NCBI RefSeq assembly: GCF_024753205.1
Contig: NZ_JANUGZ010000005.1
Location: forward strand, 372,001 to 436,000
Origin: Massilia aurea
GTDB taxonomy: Bacteria > Pseudomonadota > Gammaproteobacteria > Burkholderiales > Burkholderiaceae_D
Direction of reading: 5' to 3'
DNA: 64,000 bases
Positions 35,656 to 44,505 of the stretch are shown one piece after another. The position numbers were made by a program, and so were the translations under genes. Each line of letters starts with the position of its first letter. Position 1 is the first letter of the stretch. The notes beneath the pieces are model-generated. The model did not search any database, was not told the DNA's origin, and worked only from the letters and a program-made list of their open reading frames with translations.

Positions 35656-36537
35656 TTACGCGAAACGCCCGGCGCGAAAATCATCGACCGCCTGATGCAG
35701 CTCGGCCTGGGTATTCATCACGAACGGTCCGTATTGCGCGATCGGCTCGCTCAAAGGGCGCCCGGCCAGTACCAGCAGGCGCGTCGCTGCGATCGCCTTG
35801 ATCCGCACGCCGTCCGCGCCGGCGGCATTGTCGAGGATCGCCATGCGCGTTTGCGGCACGCCTTTGCCGTCGATGACGGCTTCACCGCGAAACACATAGA
35901 CGAATGCATTGTGCCCGGCCGGAATTGGCTGCTCGAACGTCACGCCGGCGGGAATCTCGAGGTCGAGATACAGCGGCTCGGTATGCGCCCGCTGCACCGC
36001 GCCGTCGATGCCGTGCGTGCGGCCGGCGATCACCTGCACGCTCACGCCGTCGGCGGTCGTCAGGCGCGGCACTTCCTCGAGCGGGATGTCGCGGTACCAC
36101 GGCGCCGTCATCTTGTCGCTCGCGGGCAGGTTGAGCCACAGCTGGAAGCCCTCCATCAGGCCGGCGTTCTGCTCCGGCATTTCGGAATGGATCACGCCGC
36201 GCCCGGCCGTCATCCACTGCACGCCGCCATCGGTGACCAGGCCTTCGTTGCCGGCGCTGTCGCGGTGGCGCATGCGCCCGGCCAGCATATAGGTGATGGT
36301 CTCGAAGCCCCGGTGCGGGTGCTCCGGAAAACCGGCGATGTAGTCGCCCGGCTTGTCGCTGCCGAAGGCGTCGAGCATCAGGAACGGGTCCAGGCGGCGC
36401 TGCAGGGGACCAGTCAGGATACGGTTGATGCGTACGCCCGCGCCATCCATCACGAACTGCCCGTTGATGATGCGTTCGACGCCGCGGCTTTTGACGAGAG
36501 GCGCTTTGGTGACTGGCTGCGTGACGGTAGTGGTCAA
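35656..36537 (-). CDS. Pirin family protein (quercetinase-like cupin), copy A
   Basis: 293 residues of two cupin domains. The metal site lies in FPEHPHRGFETITYMLAG (His-x-His) and VIHSEMPEQNAG. Pirins bind Fe and can act as quercetin dioxygenases or redox sensors. The start is a TTG at 36537, selected because AGGAG lies 7 nt upstream; no in-frame ATG is suitably placed. A second, different pirin gene occurs at 59.4 kb. Lies just downstream of azoR on the same strand. Confidence 0.9.
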   Translation of the reverse strand: MTTTVTQPVTKAPLVKSRGVERIINGQFVMDGAGVRINRILTGPLQRRLDPFLMLDAFGSDKPGDYIAGFPEHPHRGFETITYMLAGRMRHRDSAGNEGLVTDGGVQWMTAGRGVIHSEMPEQNAGLMEGFQLWLNLPASDKMTAPWYRDIPLEEVPRLTTADGVSVQVIAGRTHGIDGAVQRAHTEPLYLDLEIPAGVTFEQPIPAGHNAFVYVFRGEAVIDGKGVPQTRMAILDNAAGADGVRIKAIAATRLLVLAGRPLSEPIAQYGPFVMNTQAELHQAVDDFRAGRFA

Positions 36538-36589
36538 TCTGTTCTCCTGATGGTTGGGCCGCCTGATGGCGGCCGGGGTAGTGCGGATG

Positions 36590-37186
36590 TTATGCCAGCG
36601 CCGCTTCGATGGCGGCATTGGCCGCTGCCTGACCCGCAGCCACGGCGTCCGGCCCCATCGCCATGCCCGACGAGTAGATATAGGTCTGGTCAACCAGACC
36701 CAGGAAGCCCAGCAGCGCGCGCATCTGCGGCACTTGCGGATCCTGCGCCTCTTCGTAGACACCGCCGCGCGCTGCCGCCACGTAGACCTTCTTGTTCTTC
36801 AGCAGGCCTTCCGGACCGGTCTCGGTATAGCGGAACGTCACGCCAGCGCGGGCAATCGCGTCGAACCAGCTTTTCAGCTGCACCGGCATCGAGAAGTTGT
36901 ACATCGGGGCACCCAGCACAATCACGTCGGCCGCCTGCGCTTCGAGGATCAGCGCGTCGTCCTGCTCCACGCGCGCCAGTTGCGCGGCGGTGCGCTGCTC
37001 GCCCGGCGTGAACAGCGCGCCCAGAGCAGCGCCGTCGAGCAGCGGCACCGGGGCCGCGCCCAGGTCGCGGCGCACGATGGTCGCGCCCGGATTGGCCGCG
37101 ACCAGCTTGTCGACGATCTGTTGCGTGACGCGGGTCGATTCGGAAGCGTCGCCGCGGATGCTCGAGGTGATGTGCAGGATGTTCAT
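36590..37186 (-). CDS. azoR: FMN-dependent NADH-azoreductase
   Basis: 198 residues of the flavodoxin-like AzoR family: HITSSIRGDASESTRVTQQ (FMN phosphate loop), GAPMYNFSMPVQLKSWFDA (FMN/NAD contact) and RGGVY near the C-terminus. Reduces quinones and azo compounds. Divergent from a LysR regulator 108 bp away, which probably controls azoR and the downstream pirin. Confidence 0.93.
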   Translation of the reverse strand: MNILHITSSIRGDASESTRVTQQIVDKLVAANPGATIVRRDLGAAPVPLLDGAALGALFTPGEQRTAAQLARVEQDDALILEAQAADVIVLGAPMYNFSMPVQLKSWFDAIARAGVTFRYTETGPEGLLKNKKVYVAAARGGVYEEAQDPQVPQMRALLGFLGLVDQTYIYSSGMAMGPDAVAAGQAAANAAIEAALA

Positions 37187-37294
37187 GGTGGTGGTCCCTT
37201 CGTGGTTGGAGTAGCGATGGGTCTACTTTAGTCTTTCCAAAAACAATGCGAAAGCCCGTAAAATGGATAACATTATTCTGCTAATGGGACAATC

Positions 37295-38266
37295 ATGGAT
37301 GTCGAACCGAATGACCTGCTGCTATTTGCCCGCATCGTCGAGGCCGGGAGCTTCACGCGTGCAGCCGACCGCGTCAATTTGCCGAAGTCGACCGTGTCGC
37401 GCCGCCTGGCGCTGCTCGAGACGACCCTCGGTGAGCGGCTGCTGCAGCGCACGACGCGCAAGCTGGTGGTGACGGAATTCGGCGCCAGCCTGTATGAACA
37501 CGCGCGGCGCCTGGCCGATGAAGTGGAGGCGGCCGGCGCACTGGCTCAGCACCGCCAGGGCGAGCCAAGTGGCAAGCTACGCATCTCGGCGCCGGGCGAC
37601 TTCGCAAACAGCACGCTGAATCACGTGATCGCGCGCTTTCTCGAACGCTATCCGGCCGTCACGCTCGAGATGGATCTGACGCCGCGCCGCGTCGATCTGG
37701 TGGCCGAGAATTTCGACATCGCCATCCGCATGGGTGACTTGCCGGACGACGCCACGCTCAGTGCGCGCCCGTTCATCCTCGAGCAGCCGGGCTTGTTCGC
37801 ATCACCGGCCTACCTGGCGCGGCACGGGATTCCCGAGCATCCCGATGACCTGGCCACGCACGATGTGCTGTGCATCCTGAGCCGCAGCGGCGGCCCGATG
37901 CCGTGGACGCTGATTCGCGGGAAGGTGCGCTGGCAGCGCGCGCTGCCAAGCCGATTGACCGCCAATTCGCCGGACCTGCTGGCGCGCATTGCCGCACGTG
38001 GCGCCGGGATCGCGCTCAGCTCGACGCTGTTTGCCGAACCGTATATGCAGACGGGGGAACTGGTGCGGGTGCTGCCGGAGTGGGAAATGCCGACCGCGAA
38101 TGGCTGGGCGGTGTTCCCAAGCCGGAAGCTGATGCCAGCCAAGACGCGCGCATTCCTGGCGATGATGGAAGAGACCTGTACGGCCCATGGTCATGGGCCG
38201 GAACAGATCGCTGCGGCCTTCAGGGCGAAGGCCGCGCTGGAGAACGGCGCGTCGGACGCTGCCTGA
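37295..38266 (+). CDS. LysR family transcriptional regulator next to azoR
   Basis: 323 residues; winged HTH DLLLFARIVEAGSFTRAADRV then LPKSTVSRRLALLE, followed by a substrate-binding domain of the quinone/electrophile-type LysR group. Divergently transcribed from azoR with a 108-bp AT-richer intergenic region (AATGGATAACATTATTCTG), the likely operator region. Ends 6 nt from the convergent psd gene. Confidence 0.92.
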   Translation: MDVEPNDLLLFARIVEAGSFTRAADRVNLPKSTVSRRLALLETTLGERLLQRTTRKLVVTEFGASLYEHARRLADEVEAAGALAQHRQGEPSGKLRISAPGDFANSTLNHVIARFLERYPAVTLEMDLTPRRVDLVAENFDIAIRMGDLPDDATLSARPFILEQPGLFASPAYLARHGIPEHPDDLATHDVLCILSRSGGPMPWTLIRGKVRWQRALPSRLTANSPDLLARIAARGAGIALSSTLFAEPYMQTGELVRVLPEWEMPTANGWAVFPSRKLMPAKTRAFLAMMEETCTAHGHGPEQIAAAFRAKAALENGASDAA

Positions 38267-38272
38267 GACCGA

Positions 38273-39124
38273 TCAGCGCAGCGGCCGATTGCCCATCACG
38301 TCGCCCAGGCGCACTTTGCCCTCGGGCGCCCAAGCCGGATTGAAGCGGATCGCGTTTTTCTGGAACAGCATCACGACAGTGGAGCCGAGCAGGAAGCGGC
38401 CCATCTCGTCGCCTTTTTTCAGCGTGACCTGGCCCGGCTCATATTGCCAGTCGCAGATGCGCGCCATACGCGGCGGATTGACGACGCCATGCCAGACGGT
38501 GGCCATGCTGCCGACGATCGTTGCACCGACGAGCGTCATCACGAATGGCCCGAATTCGTCGCTGTCGAACACGCACACGACGCGCTCGTTGCGCGCGAAC
38601 AGCCCCGGCACGCCTCGCGCCGTCGTCGGGTTCACCGAGAACAGCTTGCCCGGCACGTAGATCATGCGCGTCAGGCGCCCGTCGCACGGCATGTGGATGC
38701 GGTGGTAATCCTTCGGGCTCAGGTAGACGTTGGCGAAGTGGCCGTGCTGGAAGTGCGCCGCCAGCGTCTGGTCGCCGCCGACCAGTTCGGCCGTGGTGAA
38801 CTTGTGGCCCTTGGCCTGGAAGATCTGGTGATCGTCGATATCGCCGAACTGGCTGATCGCGCCATCGACCGGACACACATAATCGGCCTGCGCCAGCGGG
38901 CGCACGCCATCGCGCAGGGCGCGGGTGAAGAACTCGTTGAAGCTCGGGTAGCTGGCGATGTCCGGATTGACCGCTTCGCTCATGTCGACCCCATATTTGC
39001 CCACGAACCAACGGATCAGGCCAGTCGTCATCGACCCGCCACGATGGCCGGCAACGCGGCCGGCGAGGTTGGTCATTGCCTGCTTCGGCATCACATATTG
39101 GGGCAGGACTTTGAGTCTGGACAC
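38273..39124 (-). CDS. psd: Phosphatidylserine decarboxylase proenzyme
   Basis: 283 residues. The autocleavage site LGST (Ser248 becomes the pyruvoyl group) is present, with DYHRIHMP (His) and KGDEMGRFLLGST upstream and VDGAISQFG at the N-terminal half. It converts phosphatidylserine to phosphatidylethanolamine at the inner membrane. The start is a GTG at 39124 (MSRLKVLPQYVMPKQ) with AAAGG about 10 nt before it; the typical N-terminus supports it. Confidence 0.95.
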   Translation of the reverse strand: MSRLKVLPQYVMPKQAMTNLAGRVAGHRGGSMTTGLIRWFVGKYGVDMSEAVNPDIASYPSFNEFFTRALRDGVRPLAQADYVCPVDGAISQFGDIDDHQIFQAKGHKFTTAELVGGDQTLAAHFQHGHFANVYLSPKDYHRIHMPCDGRLTRMIYVPGKLFSVNPTTARGVPGLFARNERVVCVFDSDEFGPFVMTLVGATIVGSMATVWHGVVNPPRMARICDWQYEPGQVTLKKGDEMGRFLLGSTVVMLFQKNAIRFNPAWAPEGKVRLGDVMGNRPLR

Positions 39125-39402
39125 GGTCGATCGCCTTTCGCGGAAAAGTGCGCATTATAGCTGGGCATGTCAGACGGAAATTCTGTTGCCGCTTTTAACA
39201 CTGTTGAGGCGAGTGTACCGCAGGTAGCCGAGGGATGGCGGACAGCGCAAGCATGCGCTTCCCTGTTATTTATAAGTTCCATCCGCTAGCAATAAGGTCT
39301 GCGATTTGAAAGAATAAAAAATTTCCATATTTACGTTTACACTTTGCTATGAAGTGGCATATTCTGACCCGGCCTGTTCAATAACCTGGAGAAGCCGCCG
39401 TG
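39125..39402. other. AT-rich intergenic region before a TonB receptor gene
   Basis: No gene is seen. The stretch 39290-39365 is clearly AT-richer than its surroundings and includes TTTACA (near 39336) and TATTCT about 18 bp later, a possible weak promoter for the downstream receptor. Confidence 0.35.
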
Positions 39403-41556
39403 ATGAAACTGCCAATGCACTACACCGTGTCTCTGTTGATCGCGGCAAGCGTCCCGATACCGGCGGCTGCCCAGACTGAACCTGGCATCCCGCAGGTGGA
39501 CATCCGGGGCAGCGCTGCCGGCTACGATGCGCGTCGCGACGATACCGCCACCCGGACCATCATCAAGCGCGACGAACTCACGCGCTACGGTGACCGCTCC
39601 ATTCTGGATGCGCTGCGGCGCGTGCCTGGTGTGACGATCGACGGCAGCAGTGGTCAGGGCGGAACGATCCAGCTGCGTGGCCTGGGTGCCGGCTATACGC
39701 AGGTACTGATCAACGGCGAACGGGCGCCCGGCAACTTCAGCTTCGACACGCTGTCGCCCGAGGTGGTCGAGCGCATCGAGGTGCTGCGCGCCGCGACGGC
39801 AGACCTGTCGACGCAGGCGGTGGCCGGCACGGTCAACATCGTCCTGCGCCACGTGGCCAAAACCAGGGAGCGCGAACTCAAGCTGGGCATGCTCGGTTCG
39901 GATGTGTTCAGGGGGCCGAACGCGTCCCTGCAACTGAGTGACCGGCGCGAGGGCTTCGCCTGGTCGCTGGCCGGCGATGGCGTGAGCGAACGGCTCGATC
40001 GCGTCAATGGGATGGTGCTGGAGAACACGGGAACCGACGGCGCCATCGACCTGCTGCGCACGACGGCGACCGATGAACGTGGCCGCATGCGACGCCTGAA
40101 CCTGACGCCGCGCCTGGAGTGGACACTGGCTGGCGGCGACAAGATCACGTCCGAAACGTTTGTGAACGTGACCCGGTTTCGCAACCGTGGCCATGCTCTT
40201 GTCACCACCCTGATCGGCGGCCCGCCACCTGCGCCCGACCTGGTCTCGCATTACCGCGCTGATGATGAAACGGCGCGCACCGACCTGCGCTGGAGCCGGG
40301 GCTTCCCGTCCGGGGCCAGCATCGAAGCCAAGCTTGGCCTGACGGGTGAGCGCAGCGAGAATGTGAGTTTGCGCGATGGGCGCGACGCGGCCGGCAATCC
40401 CGAGACCGATGGCCGTATCGACGGTGCGCGGCGTGACCGCGGCATCAATTCGACCGGCAAGGCGATGCGCAAGCTCGGCAGCGGTCACGCGCTTGCCACT
40501 GGCTGGGACGGCAGCGTCACCTGGCGCGACGAGACGCGCATCGAACAGGATCGCGTGCGCACGTTTCCGTCCGGGCTGGCGCTGGACGAAACGTTCGAGG
40601 CGCGCGTGACCCGGCTGGCCATGTATGCCCAGGACGAGTGGGACATCACGCCGCACTGGTCGATGTACCTGGGACTGCGCTGGGAGGGCATCCGCACGCG
40701 CGCTTCCGGCAATTCGTTTGCCTCGACCCGCTCCGGTTCCGGGGTCTGGAGCCCGGTCATGCAGACCTTGTGGAAGATCCCGGGCCGCAAGGGCGACCAG
40801 ATGCGCTTTGCACTCACGCGCACCTACAAGGAGCCGGACTTGTGGAACCTGCTGCCGCGTCGCCAGGCGTTTGAAAACAACAGCGCCACCGAGGCCGACT
40901 TCCAGGGTAATCCGAACCTCAAACCCGAACTGGCGTGGGGCATCGACGCCGGGTACGAGCATTACTGGGCCGAGAACGCGATGGTGTCGATCGCCACCTC
41001 GCTGCGCCGCATTGACGATTACACGAGCAACCGCATTTATTTTGACGGCTACCGCTGGATCTTCACGCCGGTGAACGACGGCCGCGCCGAGACCCGCTCA
41101 GTGGAACTGGAAACGAAGTTTCCGCTCAAGTCCCTGTTTGCGGACGCGCCGGAGATCGACGTGCGGGCGGGCGTGGCGCGCCACTGGTCGCGCGTCGAAT
41201 CCGTACCGGGCCCCGATAACCGTCTCGAACGGCAGACGCCACTGTCGGCCAACCTGGGGATCGATTACCGCCGCGGCGCACTGACGCTGGGCAGCAGCGT
41301 GGCGCACAAGCGCAATGGCCAGGTGCGCGTGACGGCCAATCGCGGTTATTACACCGCGCCGCGCACTGACCTGGACGCGTACGCCGCCTGGCGCATCGAT
41401 GCGAAGCGCTTGCTGCGGCTGTCGCTGGCCAATCTGCTGCGCGAGAATGAAGGCTTCGAGCCGTCGTACGCCGACCCGGTGACAGGCCTGGAAAGACGTC
41501 GTTTCTATTTCGCCGGCCCGCTGCGCGCCACGCTCACGTATCAGCTGACGTTTTAA
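39403..41556 (+). CDS. TonB-dependent outer-membrane receptor
   Basis: A 717-residue receptor with a signal peptide (to about residue 23, AAAQT), a plug domain (SILDALRRVPGVTIDG, then IQLRGLGAGYTQVLINGERAPG and RIEVLRAATADLSTQAVAGTVNIVLR) and a barrel ending LTYQLTF. No TonB-box partner genes are adjacent. The ATG at 39403 follows TGGAGAA; a GTG immediately before it is an alternative. Substrate unknown. The composite repeat element begins 6 nt after its stop. Confidence 0.93.
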   Translation: MKLPMHYTVSLLIAASVPIPAAAQTEPGIPQVDIRGSAAGYDARRDDTATRTIIKRDELTRYGDRSILDALRRVPGVTIDGSSGQGGTIQLRGLGAGYTQVLINGERAPGNFSFDTLSPEVVERIEVLRAATADLSTQAVAGTVNIVLRHVAKTRERELKLGMLGSDVFRGPNASLQLSDRREGFAWSLAGDGVSERLDRVNGMVLENTGTDGAIDLLRTTATDERGRMRRLNLTPRLEWTLAGGDKITSETFVNVTRFRNRGHALVTTLIGGPPPAPDLVSHYRADDETARTDLRWSRGFPSGASIEAKLGLTGERSENVSLRDGRDAAGNPETDGRIDGARRDRGINSTGKAMRKLGSGHALATGWDGSVTWRDETRIEQDRVRTFPSGLALDETFEARVTRLAMYAQDEWDITPHWSMYLGLRWEGIRTRASGNSFASTRSGSGVWSPVMQTLWKIPGRKGDQMRFALTRTYKEPDLWNLLPRRQAFENNSATEADFQGNPNLKPELAWGIDAGYEHYWAENAMVSIATSLRRIDDYTSNRIYFDGYRWIFTPVNDGRAETRSVELETKFPLKSLFADAPEIDVRAGVARHWSRVESVPGPDNRLERQTPLSANLGIDYRRGALTLGSSVAHKRNGQVRVTANRGYYTAPRTDLDAYAAWRIDAKRLLRLSLANLLRENEGFEPSYADPVTGLERRRFYFAGPLRATLTYQLTF

Positions 41557-41561
41557 TGGCT

Positions 41562-41618
41562 CTAAACATCGGGGTCAGGTCTAAACATCGGGGTCAGGTC
41601 TAAACATCGGGGTCAGGT
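41562..41618. repeat. Three tandem copies of a 19-bp unit
   Basis: The unit CTAAACATCGGGGTCAGGT occurs three times head to tail at 41562, 41581 and 41600. The GGGGTCAGGTC core is repeated in inverted form on the other side of the element. Confidence 0.95.
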
Positions 41619-41747
41619 CTGACATTCGGACACGACCTCAGCACTATTTCTTCAAAAAGGTACTAATTCACGCACTGGTATCTGAACCCACGTCGAAAAT
41701 TGCGCAATCATCATCCAAGCAAGTGCTTAATGCCGAGGTCGTGTCCG

Positions 41748-41799
41748 AATGTCAGACCTGACCCCGGCTTTCTAATGTCAGACCTGACCCCGGCTTTCT
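41748..41799. repeat. Two tandem copies of a 26-bp unit
   Basis: AATGTCAGACCTGACCCCGG followed by CTTTCT occurs at 41748-41773 and again at 41774-41799. The second copy encodes the C-terminal tail and stop of the transporter gene on the minus strand. Confidence 0.95.
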
Positions 41800-43028
41800 T
41801 CTTTTTTGTGGTTGCGGAAGTAGCGCCAGGCCACGATCAGTGCCAGCAGTTGCATGAAGGCGCACAGGTAGAAGCTGCTGCCGACGCGCCAGTCCGATTG
41901 CGGCAAGTGGCTCACGGCGCTGAGGATGCCCGTACCGAGCAGTGGCGTGATGATGACGGCGAGGCTGCCGATCGCCTGCAGTGAGCCCATCAACTCGCCC
42001 TGCTGGTCGGGCGGCGAGGATTTCGAGACGAGCCCCTGCAGCGCCGGGCCGGCAGCGTAAGCGAGCACATTGCACATGATGAAGACATACATCATCCAGC
42101 CTTCGGTCGCCAGGCCGTAAGCGGCATACGTCACGGCGCCCGAGCCCAGGCCCAGGAGGGCCAGGCGCAGTTCGCCGAAGCGCCGGATCAGGATGCCCAG
42201 CAGCCCGGCCTGCACGATGACCGACGTCAGGCCCACGCAGAAGAGGGCGAGGCCGTTGTCGCGCGGCGTCCAGTCGAAGCGGAAGGTGGTGTACAGCACC
42301 CAGGTCGATTGCAGCATCATCTGCGCGAAGGTCGCCAGAAACACCGCGACGACAAGACCGCGGATGTCCTGGCGCCGCACGAGCCGCAGCAGCGCCGTGA
42401 ACGGGTTCAGGCGCGCCCATGCGAAGGGCGGGCGCGCGCCGGGCGCCAGCGACTCGGGTACGAAGAAGTAGCCGTATACGAGGTTCGCGCCAGAGAGCGC
42501 GGCGGCGACGTAGAACGGCAAGTGCAGGTTGGTTTCGCCAAGCACGCCGCCCAGCATCGGGCCACAGATGAAGCCCAGGCCAAAGGCGGCGCCGATCTTG
42601 CCGAAGCTCTTGGCGCGGTTTTCGCGGGTCGAGATGTCGGATGCGTAGGCCGAGGCCACCGACATGCTGGCCGACGACATGCCGCCGATGACGCGTCCGA
42701 GGAACAGCCATGCCAGGCTGGGGGCCCAGGCGGTGACGAGAAAGTTCAGGCACATGCCGCCCATCGAATACAGCAGCACCGGGCGCCGGCCGACGCGGTC
42801 GCTCAGCGCGCCCAGCGCCGGCATGAACAGGAATTGCAGCAGGCCAAATACCGTGGCCAGCACGCCGTACCAGAGCGCGCGCATGTCGGCGCCTTCGACG
42901 AACTGCCCGACCAGCAGCGGCAGCACGGGCACGATGAGGCCAATGCCGAGCATGTCGATGAACACGCAGACCAGCACGAAATTGAGGTTGCCGCTGGACG
43001 CTTGCGGCACGGTGGTCGTACTGGTCAT
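41778..43028 (-). CDS. MFS multidrug/tetracycline-type efflux transporter
   Basis: A 416-residue 12-helix transporter. FVLVCVFIDMLGIGLIVPVLP in helix 1 (TetA/TCR style), GALSDRVGRRPVLL between helices 2 and 3 (motif A), and GRVIGGMSSASMSVASAYASD. The ATG at 43028 has GAGG upstream (GTG at 43034 is too close to it). The last six residues (ESRGQV) are encoded by the flanking repeat element, so the natural C-terminus has been replaced. It may still be functional because the tail after the last helix is short. Confidence 0.88.
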   Translation of the reverse strand: MTSTTTVPQASSGNLNFVLVCVFIDMLGIGLIVPVLPLLVGQFVEGADMRALWYGVLATVFGLLQFLFMPALGALSDRVGRRPVLLYSMGGMCLNFLVTAWAPSLAWLFLGRVIGGMSSASMSVASAYASDISTRENRAKSFGKIGAAFGLGFICGPMLGGVLGETNLHLPFYVAAALSGANLVYGYFFVPESLAPGARPPFAWARLNPFTALLRLVRRQDIRGLVVAVFLATFAQMMLQSTWVLYTTFRFDWTPRDNGLALFCVGLTSVIVQAGLLGILIRRFGELRLALLGLGSGAVTYAAYGLATEGWMMYVFIMCNVLAYAAGPALQGLVSKSSPPDQQGELMGSLQAIGSLAVIITPLLGTGILSAVSHLPQSDWRVGSSFYLCAFMQLLALIVAWRYFRNHKKEESRGQV

Positions 43029-43096
43029 GGACACCTCGGCGGTTGGCGGTCGCCTATCTTAGCATTGCGGCAACGCCTGCATGCCGTTAAGAACGG

Positions 43097-43756
43097 TTAG
43101 ATACCGCTCCATTCGGCTGCGAACTGCGCGCGGAACGTTATCAGCTGTTCGAGGCGTTCGCGGCCCACGGCGCGCGCAGCTTCCGTCTGCATCATGTCCG
43201 GCAGCTTGTCGAGCTTGACGACGATGTGGTCGAGCGCGTAGCGGCGATCGTCGTGCGCGCGGTCGTCGCCCAGCGGATCGGTCGGATGCGCCAGGCCGCT
43301 TTCCATGCGCCCCGCGATGTAGAACATGCGCGCCAGTCCCACCAGGCCCAGGCCGTCGAGGCGGTCGGCGTCCTGCACGATCTTCGCCTCGATCGTGGTG
43401 GCGGGAATCGCCGCCGAAAAGCTGTGCGCTTCGATGGCATGGGTGACCGCGTCGAGCTTCTCGGGCGGGAAGCCAAGCGGCGCGAGCAACTCGCGCGCCA
43501 GTTCGGCCGAGCGGCGCGACGCCTGATTGCGCGCGGGGTCGTTCTTCGGCAGGTTCACCAGGTCGTGCAGATAGCTGGCCGCCAGCACCACCAGGCGGTC
43601 GGCTTCCGGGTGGTGCGCGAGCAGGGCCTGGGCGTTGCGCCAGACGCGGTCAAGGTGGGCGCCGTCGTGGGCGCCGTCGGTGCCGGCATCCTGCGCCGCC
43701 AGCGCAATGAGTTGTGTGCGCCAGGCGGCGAAGTCGGTCGGAGTACGTTCTAACAT
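43097..43756 (-). CDS. HD domain phosphohydrolase
   Basis: 219 residues: HLDRVWRNA for the first metal His, YLHDLVN for the HD pair, and QDADRLDGLG with the conserved Asp further on. HD hydrolases of this size (YedJ-like) cleave nucleotides or other phosphate esters. The start at 43756 overlaps the end of the RNase H-like gene by 7 nt, so the two genes are coupled. Confidence 0.9.
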   Translation of the reverse strand: MLERTPTDFAAWRTQLIALAAQDAGTDGAHDGAHLDRVWRNAQALLAHHPEADRLVVLAASYLHDLVNLPKNDPARNQASRRSAELARELLAPLGFPPEKLDAVTHAIEAHSFSAAIPATTIEAKIVQDADRLDGLGLVGLARMFYIAGRMESGLAHPTDPLGDDRAHDDRRYALDHIVVKLDKLPDMMQTEAARAVGRERLEQLITFRAQFAAEWSGI

Positions 43757-44418
43757 GTTGATGTTTCCGGTAAAAGAGGCGGCACGGCGCGCTGCGAGAG
43801 CGTATCGGCCTCGAAATTCTTATGACGCGGGATCCAGCGCAGCTGCGCCTGCGGCAGGCGCTCGAGCAGGGCGCAGGCGCGGGCGCGGTAGTCACGCAGG
43901 CTGGGCGCACTTGCGCTGGCAGGGCCATTCACGTCGTCGATCACGACCTGGCTGTCGCCCACCACCAGCACGTCGTGCGCGCCGTGCGTCACGGCGGCGT
44001 CCAACACGGCGATCAGGGCCAGATATTCCGCTTCGCTGCTGTTGCCGTAGCCGGCGGCGTGCGAGATCGCGACGCGCACGCCGCCGGGGCCTTCGAGCAC
44101 GGCGCCGATGCCGCAGCGCCCCGGATTCGGACGCGCCGAGCCGTCGAACCAGGCGCGCCACGCCGTCTTGCCGGCGCCAGTACCCCGCGTGCGCGATGCA
44201 CTGGCCAGCGCCGCGCGTCGGTCTGACTGCTGCGCCGCATGCAGGCGCAACGCCGCGCGTTCGGCCAGCAAATTTTTCAGGCCGGCCAGCCCAGCGCTGT
44301 GCGTCAGCGTGCGGGTGAGGGCCTCAAGCTCGCTCAGGCCGGCACGCGCCATCAGGCGCTGGCTGGCCGCCAGTTCGGTCTTGAATGCGGCGGCGCGCAG
44401 AAGGCTCAGGTCGTTCAT
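43750..44418 (-). CDS. RNase HI-type nuclease
   Basis: 222 residues. An N-terminal about 90-residue helical region precedes an RNase H fold with all acidic residues: FDGSARPNPG (Asp), SSEAEYLALI (Glu), VVGDSQVVIDD (Asp) and PRHKNFEADTLSQ (His and Asp). It belongs to the RnhA-like group with the extra N-terminal region, likely degrading RNA in RNA-DNA hybrids. Start ATG at 44418; precedes and overlaps the HD hydrolase gene. Confidence 0.9.
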   Translation of the reverse strand: MNDLSLLRAAAFKTELAASQRLMARAGLSELEALTRTLTHSAGLAGLKNLLAERAALRLHAAQQSDRRAALASASRTRGTGAGKTAWRAWFDGSARPNPGRCGIGAVLEGPGGVRVAISHAAGYGNSSEAEYLALIAVLDAAVTHGAHDVLVVGDSQVVIDDVNGPASASAPSLRDYRARACALLERLPQAQLRWIPRHKNFEADTLSQRAVPPLLPETSTC

Positions 44419-44505
44419 GGCGAGAGCATAACCGATCTTGATTCGTTGACAGAAGTTAAGACTTTTGAAACACTGGACCGATGCTGTCCAACCTGAGGAG
44501 AAGCG

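Larger units (their letters stand above)
41562..41799. mobile_element. Composite palindromic repeat element (REP/MITE-like)
   Basis: A 32-bp perfect inverted repeat (arms 41608-41639 and 41735-41766, ending in GGGGTCAGGTCTGACATTC-type sequence) encloses a 95-bp core with no gene. Tandem 19-bp units lie outside the left arm and two 26-bp units on the right. It contains no transposase and could be a non-autonomous element moved in trans or a REP-type array; similar GGGGTCAGGTC ends are recalled from REP-associated elements, which is not proven here. It also supplies the last codons of the MFS gene. Confidence 0.7.
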
